A stretch of 32,796 nucleotides of DNA. Origin: an uncultured Eubacterium sp. (GTDB lineage Bacteria > Bacillota > Clostridia > Lachnospirales > Lachnospiraceae). Position 1 is the stretch's first letter; each line of letters opens with the position of its first letter. Below are positions 1 to 9,010 of this stretch, piece after piece. Position numbers and translations under genes: made by a program. Location: positions 1 to 32,796 of the forward strand of contig CAJTXO010000030.1 in NCBI GenBank assembly GCA_910583555.1. Reading direction: 5' to 3'. The notes under the pieces were generated by a model. That model saw only the letters and a list, made by a program, of their open reading frames with translations. It was not told the DNA's origin and did not search any database.

Positions 1-77
1 ATATAGCGGTGTAATGATATCCGGCATTGTTCTTTTTCTTAAGTTAATGACATTGACAAAAATCGTCAGATACTGCT

Positions 78-2332
78 CTGTCCGTCGAAGGGGCGGATTC
101 TGTCACTGTCATCATGGGCGCCGCTACGAATTATCAGGTGGATGCCTCCGGCACAACGTACGATTATTTTAAACCAGGTGAACCACTTGACGATGTCGAG
201 CAAACAATATCGGCGGCCGTTGATAAGGGGTTTGACACGTTACGGGAGGAACACATCAACGATTATAAAAATTTATTTGACCGCGTAACACTGAATTTGA
301 ACGTTCCCCAGATACCGGATAAAATGACCGATGATCTGCTTGCCGGATATGGGAAAGAGAACACCACCGAGGAAGACCGCTATCTGGAAATGCTGTTTTA
401 CCAGTACGGGCGGTATCTCCTGATATCCAGTTTCCGGGAGAACAGCGTGCTCCCCGCCAACTTACAGGGAATCTGGGCCCAGGGACTCTCGCCGTCCTGG
501 GATTCCGATTTCCACACCAACATTAACCTGCAGATGAATTACTGGCTTGCGGAACAGACAAACCTAACCGAGTGCCACACGGCAGTAATCCGTTACATAA
601 ACAGTCTGGTCGAAAAAGGAAAGGTAACAGCAAAAAAGTATTACTGCCAACAGGACGGATCCGATGTGCGCGGCTGGGTGATCCACCACGAAAACAATAT
701 ATGGGGAAATACTAACCCCAGCAACTACACGACGGCCTTCTATTTCCCCGCCGCTGCCGCGTGGATGTGTCAGGACATCTGGGACAAATACCAGTTTAAC
801 AGCGACAAAGACTTTTTAGAGGAAAATTTCGATACGATGCTGCAGGCGGCGCTGTTCTGGGTTGATAATCTATGGGAGGATACGCGCGACGGGACACTGG
901 TCGCAAATCCGTCCTACTCGCCGGAACACGGCGTTTTCTCCCTCGGCTGCACGAGCGACCAGGCCATTATCTGGGAATTGTTTGAAGAGGTAAAACTCGC
1001 CAGTCAGGTTCTCGGAAAGGAAAATGATCCCGAGATCAAAGAAATCACGGAAACACAGAAAAAATTGTATATGCCGAAAGCAGACCGCCTGGCGGGCAGC
1101 TGGCAGAGTGGAAAGACGAAACCACCCTTGAAGTTACAAATTCAGATAAACACCGGCATCAGAACCATGTCTCAATCCTCCACCCCGGCACCTATGTATC
1201 GGCCGGCCGGTCCGACTGGGACAATGAAATGCTTGAGGCGATCCGGGTTACACTGGAGAAGCGCGGCGACGGCGGCACCGGCTGGAGCAAGGCGTGGAAG
1301 ATCAATATGTGGGCGAGGATGCGGGACGGAGACCGCGCCAAAAAGCTCCTGAGCGAACAGCTCACAGGCTCCACGCTGAAAAATTTATTTGACACCCATC
1401 CCCCTTATCAGATCGATGGCAATTTCGGCGCCGTATCCGGCATCACGGAAATGCTGCTGCAAAGCCAGGGCGATGCGATCGAACCGCTGGCCGCCCTTCC
1501 TTCCGACTGGGATACCGGTTCCATCAGCGGCGTCAAGGCAAGAGGAAATTTTGAACTGGATCTTGTCTGGGAAAATGGCAGTCTGAACGAATGCCGGATC
1601 ACGTCCCACAGCGGGAACACATGCAAAATGAAATATGAGGGAATCGGCAGCCTGAACGTATATGACGAGACAAATAAGCAGTATGTGAAAGCGGAATCAT
1701 CCGCAGATACCCTAACATTTCCGACAACTGCTGGTGCCGTATATGTTCTGACAAGCGATACTACCCTGCCGGTCATAACCGCGCCGCCATCCGACACGCC
1801 GTCGGTTTCACCGTCTGTGTCACCATTCGTGTCACCAAACAACACGCCGTCATCGCCTGCGCCATCGGCTCCAAACACGTCAAAGCCTGACAGCAAGAAT
1901 AAAAAAACTGTTAAGATCGGCTCTACGTTGAAACAAAAAGGTATGACTTATAAAGTCACATCCAAAACGGCCGTTCAGCTAAAAAAAGTAACCTCATCAA
2001 AGAAGAGCTTTGTGATACCAAATACGATTACCGCTAATGGCAAGAAATATTCGGTAACTTCCATCGCGAACAACGCTTGTTCCGGCCGTAACATAACAAA
2101 GGTCACAATAAGCAAAAATATGAAGAAGATCGGAAAAAAAGCTTTTGCGAATTGTAAAAAACTGAAGGCAGTGATCATAAAATCTACCGGGATCACAAGC
2201 ATCGGAAAACAAGCCTTTTACAAAACCAGCCAGAAGATCAAAGTGACATTGGGCCGAAAGGTGGCAGCAAAATATAAGAAATTGTTGAAGAAGGGGAAGC
2301 TGCCTTCAACGGCGAAGTACCTTTACTCATAA
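78..2332 (+). pseudogene. Broken secreted GH95 alpha-L-fucosidase with C-terminal LRR domain
   Basis: GH95 enzymes release alpha-1,2-linked fucose from glycans. Homology starts abruptly near base 78 (LSVEGADSVTVIMGAATNY), with stop codons just upstream in that frame, so the signal peptide and N-terminal domain are missing or displaced. The frame runs to about base 1090 and then resumes one frame over (GQLAEWKDETT onward), showing a frameshift near 1085-1095. Family active-site segments are all present: HTNINLQMNYW (paired Asn) and PSYSPEHG (acid Glu) before the shift, QIDGNFG (base Asp) after it. After the GH95 part come a Ser/Pro/Thr-rich linker (about 1785-1895) and a Lys-rich LRR_5 (BspA-like) domain ending at 2332, typical of clostridial cell-surface glycosidases. 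The residues look intact on both sides, so the damage is recent or a base-calling error. The gene as read cannot give a full enzyme. Confidence 0.8.
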
Positions 2333-2362
2333 TCTGGCGCATCGGAACAGAAAAGGAACATA

Positions 2363-2391
2363 TTGACACCTCAAACCGCTTCCCCTATAAT
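2363..2391 (+). promoter_or_regulatory. Consensus sigma-A promoter of the MATE/restriction genes
   Basis: TTGACA (2363-2368), a 17-base spacer and TATAAT (2386-2391): a perfect match to the housekeeping promoter, about 20 bases upstream of a good ribosome binding site (AAGAGGTG) for the MATE gene. Because the next gene overlaps the MATE stop codon, this promoter probably also drives 3786-5889. Confidence 0.85.
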
Positions 2392-2418
2392 AAAATCAGA
2401 TAAGAAAGAGGTGTTAGT

Positions 2419-3789
2419 ATGGTAAAAGAATCCACGGCAGAACAATATAAAAAAATGACGGAAACCCCTATACACAGGCTTATCCTGTCACTAGGTATCC
2501 CAACTACGATCAGTATGCTCGTAACCAGCTTTTATAACATGGCAGACACCTACTTTGTCGGAAAGATCGATACGAGCGCAAGCGGTGCGATCGGCGTCGT
2601 TTTCGGCCTGATGGCGATCATTCAGGCCTTTGGATTCATGTTCGGACACGGCGCCGGAAGCATCATTGCCCGCAAGCTCGGTCAGAAAAAACTGGCCCAC
2701 GCATCCATTACCGCATCGACCAGTTTCACCTGCTCCCTGATTGCCGGTGCGCTCATCCTCCTATTCGGACTTTTGTTCCAAAATCCGCTGATGCGCCTTT
2801 TAGGCAGTACGGAAACCATCCTTCCGTATGCGCGCACGTACAGCCTGTTCATCCTCATTGCCGCCCCCGTCATGACGGCAAGCTGCGTTCTCAACAATAT
2901 CCTGCGCTATGAGGGAAAGGCCCTGCTCGCCATGGTCGGACTGACAACAGGGGGAATCCTCAATATTTTTGGAGACTGGCTCCTGATGAGCCAGTTTGAT
3001 ATGGGGATCGCCGGCGCAGGTATTTCTACCGCCATTTCCCAAAGTATCGGCTTTATTCTTCTCCTGTATATGTTTTTGGCGGGAAAAACGCAGACACATC
3101 TATCATTCCGCCAGTGTTCCTGGCATCTGAATGAAATCATCAATATTATAAAAACCGGTTTCCCCAGCATGATGCGCCAGGGCTTGAACAGCATTTCCAC
3201 CATGATCTTAAATGGGTACGCCGGCATATACGGCGGGGACGCCGCCGTGGCCGCCATGTCGATCGTCAACCGGATCTGCTTTTTCATCTTCGCCGTCGGT
3301 CTCGGTCTGGGGCAGGGCTTCCAGCCGGTGTGCGCCTTTAACTTTGGGGCTAAAAAGTATGATCGGGTGAAGAAAAGTTTTTGGTTTACTGTCATGGCCG
3401 GCGAGATTTTTCTCGGTCTGCTCGCTATTATCGGAATGTTCTTTTCCTCCCATCTGATCGGCCTGTTCCGGAACGATCCGGCCGTGATCGAGATAGGAAC
3501 CTTTGCGCTCCAGGTCGCATTTGTTTCCCTGTTTTTTATTCCACTGACCGTTTGCGGCAATATGATGTTCCAGAGTGTCGGTTCCAATGGACGCGCCACG
3601 TTTTTATCTGCCCTACGGAGCGGGCTCTGTTTTATACCTTTTATTATCATTTTGTCTGCGATTTGGGAATTGACGGGGGTGCAGATTTCTCAAACGGTTT
3701 CAGATATCGTGACATTTTTTATAACGGTGCCGTTTGTGTTTGCGTTTTTCAGGAGAATGCAGGGGGCAGAAGGGGAGGATGTACTATGA
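2419..3789 (+). CDS. MATE family multidrug efflux transporter
   Basis: 456 residues, the usual MATE length, with about 12 hydrophobic segments in two six-helix halves. The N-terminus (TPIHRLILSLGIPTTISMLV, then SFYNMADTYFVGKI) is typical of clostridial MATE proteins. The second half starts near GFPSMMRQGLN and includes the conserved GLGQGFQPVCAFNFGAKKY loop. Members export cationic drugs or metabolites in exchange for Na+ or H+ across the cell membrane; the substrate here cannot be read. The ATG at 2419 follows AAGAGGTGTTAGT at good spacing. Its last bases hold both the ribosome binding site (GGGGAGG) and the ATG of the next gene (ATGA overlap), so translation of the pump and of the nuclease-like gene behind it is probably coupled. 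That partnership is unusual and may only reflect where the island was inserted. Confidence 0.93.
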   Translation: MVKESTAEQYKKMTETPIHRLILSLGIPTTISMLVTSFYNMADTYFVGKIDTSASGAIGVVFGLMAIIQAFGFMFGHGAGSIIARKLGQKKLAHASITASTSFTCSLIAGALILLFGLLFQNPLMRLLGSTETILPYARTYSLFILIAAPVMTASCVLNNILRYEGKALLAMVGLTTGGILNIFGDWLLMSQFDMGIAGAGISTAISQSIGFILLLYMFLAGKTQTHLSFRQCSWHLNEIINIIKTGFPSMMRQGLNSISTMILNGYAGIYGGDAAVAAMSIVNRICFFIFAVGLGLGQGFQPVCAFNFGAKKYDRVKKSFWFTVMAGEIFLGLLAIIGMFFSSHLIGLFRNDPAVIEIGTFALQVAFVSLFFIPLTVCGNMMFQSVGSNGRATFLSALRSGLCFIPFIIILSAIWELTGVQISQTVSDIVTFFITVPFVFAFFRRMQGAEGEDVL

Positions 3790-4466
3790 AACGTGAGTGC
3801 ATAGAAATCTGGGCTGACAGTTTTCACGAAGGCGACTGGTGCTGCTCGTTGCTATCCCAGATTGCATCATCAAGTGGTTTTTCAGTTGAAAAAAACTATG
3901 TGCGCGGGCTCCAACCGCATTATATCTTCACGTCCGATCAGACCGAAATCGAATTGCTGGTATTTGGTTCCTATCGATCCTGAACGCCGTTACCTGCTAA
4001 AATCAAGGAACTTATCAACTGGGGCAAGCCCGATTTTATTGCCTATAGTGCAACACAGAAATCCATTCTTTTCGCCGTTGAAGAAACAGCTGCCACTCCT
4101 ACTGGAAATCAGGCTATGCAACGGTGTGAGCGCCAGTATGGCAGTGCCAGGTTTCACATTCCTTATTGGTACCTTATAAGCGAGTTTGGCGTTCATAAGG
4201 ATGGAGGCATTAGAAGAGATTCTATCTGGCCTTCGATAGCGGCATTAAAACTATCCATTCTTCAGAAAACGCCATGTATGGTATTACACTATTCCGATAT
4301 TGATAACCCAGAAGATTATGGTAGCGGATCAGGCGTTCACATGCTATTTGTTTCACTTTTTGCAATTCTAAAAAACTTTGTAGATGGTAAACCCGTATTA
4401 AATGAACTTGCGCCTCTTCTCGAAGATCAGTACAAAGAAATGTTGGATTTTATCAATTCGCAATAG
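3786..4466 (+). pseudogene. PD-(D/E)XK-like restriction nuclease gene stopped by an in-frame TGA
   Basis: One frame of 227 codons runs from the ATG at 3786 to TAG at 4464, interrupted only by TGA at 3981-3983 (codon 66). Sequence on both sides reads as one protein: ELLVFGSYRS, stop, TPLPAKIKELINWGKPDFIA. The part after the stop holds a PD-(D/E)XK-like core: KPDF (codons 81-84), a hydrophobic strand, then AVEETAATPTGNQAMQR (97 on). A CGA-to-TGA change would explain the stop. The product as read is a 65-residue stub without the catalytic region; the next in-frame ATG (4116) lies behind the core, so reinitiation there would not restore it. The start has a good ribosome binding site inside the end of the MATE gene. 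The nuclease assignment is from motif and position, not from a recognised family. Recoding of the TGA is possible but unsupported. Confidence 0.62.
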
Positions 4467-5276
4467 ATGAAAATTATTGATTTTCTTCCTGGTCAAGAAC
4501 TCGTAAATGATCCGGATACTCCCCGCATTCTTTCTGAAATTGCTACAGGGAATACCGCCAACAAGAAATACATTCAAGGTCTTCTTGTTTGGCCCCTTAT
4601 TAAAGATGTCCCGGCCAATGTAAAATCCAAATGGAGGAAAAAGGATCTAATAAAATACGACCCCTTATGTGCTAAGTTTGAGCAAGATATAGATAATGGT
4701 TATGCATATTACCTGTCAGATAATGCTGGATCCGGCCGTCCACCTACAACCTGCCAGATCATGGAGTGGATCGACCAGCAAAGGACTCTTTTTGGCAGGG
4801 CAAATGGATTGAAACCACCGGCTGATTTTACGATGGATATTTCCGACTTTCCTCCTACTGAAAATACTGGTGATCGCAGACACATGACCACCGCAAAAAA
4901 TATTGTATATTTATATGACAGTTGGAATCAGTTATATGAATCAATTGTCTCCGCCTATCCACGCCTGAAGGGGCATTTGAAGAAATTGCAACATGATATG
5001 CCTGTTTTTGTATATGTGCGCAACAGTCTAAAACCCGGACGTCTTTTTGGTGATCCATTTACCGGGCAATTATCGGCTTACTCCACTGCTTTTGGCAAGT
5101 TCGATCATCCGCGCAGAATGGTTGTCGCGTACTTTCCTCATCAAGTACACACCCAGGCCATATCTTCGCGTGGCACAGCAGTGAATAAAGGCATGACTCT
5201 GATGACAGAATTGACAGACTACATAATATTCAATTCAGGTGTAGCTGTAAAGCTCAGCACGCAGGAGGTAATGTAA
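4467..5276 (+). CDS. Unknown protein of the restriction gene group
   Basis: 269 residues with no domain I recognise. The ATG directly follows the TAG of the upstream gene (TAGATG) and is in the same frame, so 3786-5276 is one frame broken by two stops. There is no clear ribosome binding site; termination-reinitiation is the likely way of translation. The N-terminus (MKIIDFLPGQELVNDPDTPR) reads as a natural start, which argues for a separate gene. It is soluble, with no signal peptide or membrane segment. Features that may help a search are a conserved-looking GRPPTTCQIMEWIDQQ stretch, a Pro-rich middle (PPADFTMDISDFPP) and a C-terminal block of beta character, PVFVYVRNSLKPGRLFGDPF then MVVAYFPHQVHTQA. 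Sitting between two nuclease-like genes and facing two methyltransferases, it could be a target-recognition or assembly subunit. That is inference. Confidence 0.6.
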   Translation: MKIIDFLPGQELVNDPDTPRILSEIATGNTANKKYIQGLLVWPLIKDVPANVKSKWRKKDLIKYDPLCAKFEQDIDNGYAYYLSDNAGSGRPPTTCQIMEWIDQQRTLFGRANGLKPPADFTMDISDFPPTENTGDRRHMTTAKNIVYLYDSWNQLYESIVSAYPRLKGHLKKLQHDMPVFVYVRNSLKPGRLFGDPFTGQLSAYSTAFGKFDHPRRMVVAYFPHQVHTQAISSRGTAVNKGMTLMTELTDYIIFNSGVAVKLSTQEVM

Positions 5277-5277
5277 C

Positions 5278-5889
5278 ATGTATGAATTCCGCTTAACAGA
5301 GGAAATCGCCCGCTGGGCGTTCGAGATAAGATGCAGGGAAAACCCTGATTGGTATATCGCTTTTACAAACCCCACCGCCGGCCCCTGGAAAACGATAAAA
5401 GGTATAGACCAATCCGGAAAAGAAGGCCAGGTATACCGTTTTGAACTGGAGGAAACTCGTCCTGATATCGTTCTTGTGAATGATAAAATTAGGATAGTTA
5501 TCATCATTGAAGCAAAAGATTCCATAGACAAATTAACATCCGGAAATCAGGCTGAAAAGTCCGTGGAAGTGGTTGACTCTCTTACAACAATTCTGAAAGG
5601 ATGTAAAGCAAATCCTCACTGGGGCAGCAGGTCCTCATATCCTGTCATAACCGGCCTGTTATGGGGTGCCGGCACACCTACAGAAACGCTCGAAAGAACA
5701 AACGCATTTGATGAGTATTATAAACAAATGGAGGCATATCCACAGCTCAATAAAGAGTTAATTGTAGGAATAGAAACACGGAAAAGGGGAGATGGATTAC
5801 AGTGTTTCTTCTGCAGCAAGGCATTCGAGACAAAACTCACCATATCCCCGGATTTGATCAGCAAAAGTTTATGTCTCCCTGTCATTTAG
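5278..5889 (+). CDS. PD-(D/E)XK restriction endonuclease subunit (putative)
   Basis: 203 residues. A standard PD-(D/E)XK nuclease core is visible: RPDIVLV (Asp63), a short loop, then IRIVIIIEAKDS (Glu78, Lys80). Asp, Glu and Lys would bind metal and cut DNA. An N-terminal helix (LTEEIARWAFEIRCR) precedes the core and an ITGLLWGAGTP strand-turn follows. The start at 5278 has an excellent ribosome binding site (AGGAGG, 8 bases upstream) inside the end of the previous gene, one base after its stop. No membrane segment or signal. With two DNA methyltransferases opposite, the simplest reading is the cleaving subunit of a type II-like restriction-modification system. The last codons overlap the end of the convergent methyltransferase gene by four bases (5886-5889). 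Recognition sequence unknown. Confidence 0.72.
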   Translation: MYEFRLTEEIARWAFEIRCRENPDWYIAFTNPTAGPWKTIKGIDQSGKEGQVYRFELEETRPDIVLVNDKIRIVIIIEAKDSIDKLTSGNQAEKSVEVVDSLTTILKGCKANPHWGSRSSYPVITGLLWGAGTPTETLERTNAFDEYYKQMEAYPQLNKELIVGIETRKRGDGLQCFFCSKAFETKLTISPDLISKSLCLPVI

Positions 5890-7742
5890 TCTACATAGGA
5901 TATGCACCTTTTCTTTTCCATTATTATGTGGCCATTTAGAAATGACCTCAATTCATTGGCATCCAAAAAGCCATAATCAGCGTATTGGATGGCTACATTT
6001 TTGTACAATTCGTTCCAATCACACGGTCCTTTTGATAGAATCTCTTTTGCAGCCTTTCTTGAATTCTCTGTTAAGTTAAACCTATCTTCAGGCAGCTCTT
6101 TCCTGTAAATATATTTGCTTCCCTTCTCTTCAAACAGACTCTTGATGATCAAATCTTTTTCCGCCAACAGGTCCACACTCACATTGTTTCTGAGCCATTC
6201 CAAGAGGGCAACCCGGCTAGCCAGATTTCTGGCAATCACACCATCTCTTGCTTCTGCAGCCTTGCAAAGAGCATCTGAGATCACGCTTAAATCCGTACTC
6301 GGCGTAGATGATGGATCATATTTATACACGGAATAGATATCGCTTATATAACTTCCTTCCAGTGAAAACTGTGCTTTTGATGATACTACAGCCGGAACCT
6401 GATATGTGACATATTCACATACCAGATTATTTTTTTGAAGCCCGTTAATAAGTGCTTCCCATGCTTTCATATCATTATTATTGAATGTGATCAGTAATCT
6501 GCCTTTGTCTGATAGAGTCAGGGCTATTTCACGCAAAACAGCGTATAGATTATCATTATAATCCCTCCATGCCTCTGTTTTAGCTTTTCTATCACTAACA
6601 CTTATATCATTTTCCGGTTCCGGTACATCTTTTAAAAAGCTGTTCCACATTGTCGAAAATTCAAGATATGGCACACTATCACCGTATGGCGGATCAAAGA
6701 ACACCAGATCTGCTTTCATTCCTTCTGCACGAAACTTCTGCACACCGGCAATAGCGTCCATCTTTTCCACATGGGCCGTACTTTGATAATTCCCCTTATT
6801 GATCTCATTTAGCGCTTTCACAAATTTTTTATATCGGGCTTCCATATGAATGATCGGATTTGTTTCCAAGTGTTTGGAAGGAACCCAAAATCCCGGAACG
6901 CTCCACGCCGGTCCTCCTGTTGATAAATCATTTCTCGTTGGAATTAACCTGGAGCACTGCGCGACACTTGCGGTCATAAGGAGAATAGCCGTTTTTCTTA
7001 TTCTTTCATCGTCTACTGCATATAACTTATCCGCAATATGGCAAAGAATCGAATAGTTCCTATGAGTAAATAAGTCTGCCGTTTTCATCTTATCGAAGGC
7101 TAAAATTCTTCTATTTGCTGTAAAGCTGTAGTTATAGTTTTCAGACATCCCCATACAATACTTTTCAGACAGGTTCTTTTGCCTTAAAAGAACCTCTGCA
7201 TCGTCAACAACTGCTTTCTCGTTCACAAAAAACAGTTTTTCAATGTTCGTAAATTTCAGATTTTCCAGATTAAATCTTAAATCCTCTCCACAATCTGGAC
7301 ATTTTTTACTTCGTCCTTTTATGACCGCTTTCGTGTATGGCACAATAGAATGACATGAGGGACATGCAACAACCACTTCGTGAACAAGATATTTTATCTT
7401 TTTCCCTTCAACGGTATAGTACTCGGAAATCTCATCGTCTAAAACTCTCAGTATATCGTCCATTACCCGCTTAAAATCATCTACTCCAGGAGGCTCGATC
7501 AATACGGAAGTAATAAGATTTGCTATCGGATTAACATCAAAGCCATAGGCATTTAGCCCTAATTTTCGCGCTTCATGCAGCACAACTCCGCTACCGCAAA
7601 AAGGATCCAGAACATATCCATTTTCCGGAACTATTTTATCAATAAAATAGGATAAAACATTATGCGGTTTTCTCGCCCAATATTTATGCATCGTGTACTC
7701 TGCTGTATGAGTACTGGCAATAACAGCATTGTATTTTTCCAT
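5886..7742 (-). CDS. DNA methyltransferase with internal zinc ribbon
   Basis: 618 residues. Motif I, DPFCGSG (46-52), binds S-adenosylmethionine and motif IV, DPPY (350-353), is the catalytic loop of amino-methyltransferases that modify adenine N6 or cytosine N4. The N-terminus HKYWARKPHNV is typical of a large clade of such enzymes. A four-Cys zinc ribbon, CPSC (127-130) and CPDC (148-151), sits between the motifs and may help target recognition. The ATG at 7742 follows AAGGAAG at good spacing and lies two bases behind the other methyltransferase, so the two are co-transcribed. Two methyltransferases in one system usually mean that each protects one strand of an asymmetric site. The last 150 residues are helical and unassigned. 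It ends tail to tail with the nuclease gene at 5278, with no terminator between. Confidence 0.85.
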   Translation of the reverse strand: MEKYNAVIASTHTAEYTMHKYWARKPHNVLSYFIDKIVPENGYVLDPFCGSGVVLHEARKLGLNAYGFDVNPIANLITSVLIEPPGVDDFKRVMDDILRVLDDEISEYYTVEGKKIKYLVHEVVVACPSCHSIVPYTKAVIKGRSKKCPDCGEDLRFNLENLKFTNIEKLFFVNEKAVVDDAEVLLRQKNLSEKYCMGMSENYNYSFTANRRILAFDKMKTADLFTHRNYSILCHIADKLYAVDDERIRKTAILLMTASVAQCSRLIPTRNDLSTGGPAWSVPGFWVPSKHLETNPIIHMEARYKKFVKALNEINKGNYQSTAHVEKMDAIAGVQKFRAEGMKADLVFFDPPYGDSVPYLEFSTMWNSFLKDVPEPENDISVSDRKAKTEAWRDYNDNLYAVLREIALTLSDKGRLLITFNNNDMKAWEALINGLQKNNLVCEYVTYQVPAVVSSKAQFSLEGSYISDIYSVYKYDPSSTPSTDLSVISDALCKAAEARDGVIARNLASRVALLEWLRNNVSVDLLAEKDLIIKSLFEEKGSKYIYRKELPEDRFNLTENSRKAAKEILSKGPCDWNELYKNVAIQYADYGFLDANELRSFLNGHIIMEKKRCISYVD

Positions 7743-7744
7743 AT

Positions 7745-9001
7745 CTATTTCTTCCTTATCAGAATGATGTAATCAGACAGCGTAATACCGATATTATTGG
7801 CGTTTCTTCTTTGACTTGCAACCCATGTCGCCTCTGTATATTTAGGCACTCTAATTGCCACCTTACTTATTTCATACTGATTCAAATCCAGTTTCTCCAT
7901 CAAGGACTTTATAACCTGAATGTATTCGCCCTTCATGATGGTATCTCCTATCATAAGACCTAAGAGTCCATCAGGTACAAGCATATTCAGAGCGTTGCTT
8001 AAAGCCAACGACATATCTTCTACATATCTTTCATACTTCTCCGGTTTCCCAACCTTAAAAAATTCCTTTACTTCTTTTTTATTGTACTGATTTCTATCAT
8101 AACCCAGCCATCCCATTTCCAGGCTATTCACGCTGGAATACTTATAGGAATTAAAATAAGGGGGATGCAGAATAACAAGTTTTGCCTTGCCCTCATGATC
8201 AAAAGCATTTAAATCCTTTAAATCGACATTATAGTACTCTATATCTGACATTTCCGGCAACTCCGCCAGACCCTTCATTCCTATTTCATATCTCTTTTCA
8301 AAGGTGGGAAAGGCATCTTCTGACGCTGTTGCAACATCCAAAAACAACCTGCCCTGCTGAGTCGTTGCCCGTGAAACACGCCTGATCGTTGCGGCAAAAA
8401 TAACATTCAGAAAATCTTTAAGATCTGCATTTTTCTCTTGTTCTATAAGATACTTGATTCCCCTTAATGAATCAGATGTTTCTTTCAAAAACCAATGATC
8501 CGGATCTTTTAACGCTACTGGAACAAAACCGTACTCTTCAAGGCTCATTGGCTGGTAATGCGACTTGAAGTATTCTAACTTATCTACAAGTAAACTTTCG
8601 TCTATCTTTGTGGTTTTGACTCTGGAAAGAAGAACGCTTAATGGATTAAGATCGTTTACAACACATCTCCTTTTTAAGATACCGGCTTCCAAAGCCGTCG
8701 TTCCGCTCCCGCACATAGGGTCGATCACAAGATCGTTTTCACTTGTATACTGACTGATCATGTATGTAGCGATTGGCGGCGGAAATTTCCCAAAATATCT
8801 AAAAATCCCGTGTGTTGCATATGCCAATTGTTGATTCGTGCCCAAAGCGGTCCATGCTTCAACTGGTGCCAACTGACCAAGACCAGATTTTTCAATCAGG
8901 ACTATTTCCCGATCGATCAGTTCTTCCTGATTTCGTATCTCAATTCCAACTTTGTCTGAATAATAATCATTCAGACGATTAAACCATATCGTTTCAGACA
9001 T
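7745..9001 (-). CDS. DNA methyltransferase with HPPY motif IV
   Basis: 418 residues from ATG 9001 (MSETIWFNRL). I prefer this start to the in-frame TTG at 9016 because GCGAGG lies seven bases upstream of the ATG. Motif I is DPMCGSG (94-100), followed by NDLNPLS, so it binds S-adenosylmethionine. Motif IV appears as ILHPPYFNSY (HPPY 279-282), with His where DNA amino-methyltransferases normally carry Asp, Asn or Ser. The upstream YATHGIFRYFGKFPPPIATY is the counterpart of the HKYW-type N-terminus of its partner at 5886, suggesting distant homology. It is the first gene after a promoter overlaid by three repeats and is followed after two bases by the second methyltransferase. It could modify the other strand of the same site, or the altered motif may mean a changed base specificity or a non-catalytic recognition role. 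Confidence 0.82.
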   Translation of the reverse strand: MSETIWFNRLNDYYSDKVGIEIRNQEELIDREIVLIEKSGLGQLAPVEAWTALGTNQQLAYATHGIFRYFGKFPPPIATYMISQYTSENDLVIDPMCGSGTTALEAGILKRRCVVNDLNPLSVLLSRVKTTKIDESLLVDKLEYFKSHYQPMSLEEYGFVPVALKDPDHWFLKETSDSLRGIKYLIEQEKNADLKDFLNVIFAATIRRVSRATTQQGRLFLDVATASEDAFPTFEKRYEIGMKGLAELPEMSDIEYYNVDLKDLNAFDHEGKAKLVILHPPYFNSYKYSSVNSLEMGWLGYDRNQYNKKEVKEFFKVGKPEKYERYVEDMSLALSNALNMLVPDGLLGLMIGDTIMKGEYIQVIKSLMEKLDLNQYEISKVAIRVPKYTEATWVASQRRNANNIGITLSDYIILIRKK

Positions 9002-9010
9002 CTTAAAACC

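Noticed and set aside
3786..4466. TGA at 3981 as a selenocysteine or recoded codon
   Set aside because: No selenoprotein family resemblance and no convincing hairpin seen right after the codon; TGA serves as a normal stop elsewhere in the window. Nonsense mutation is simpler.
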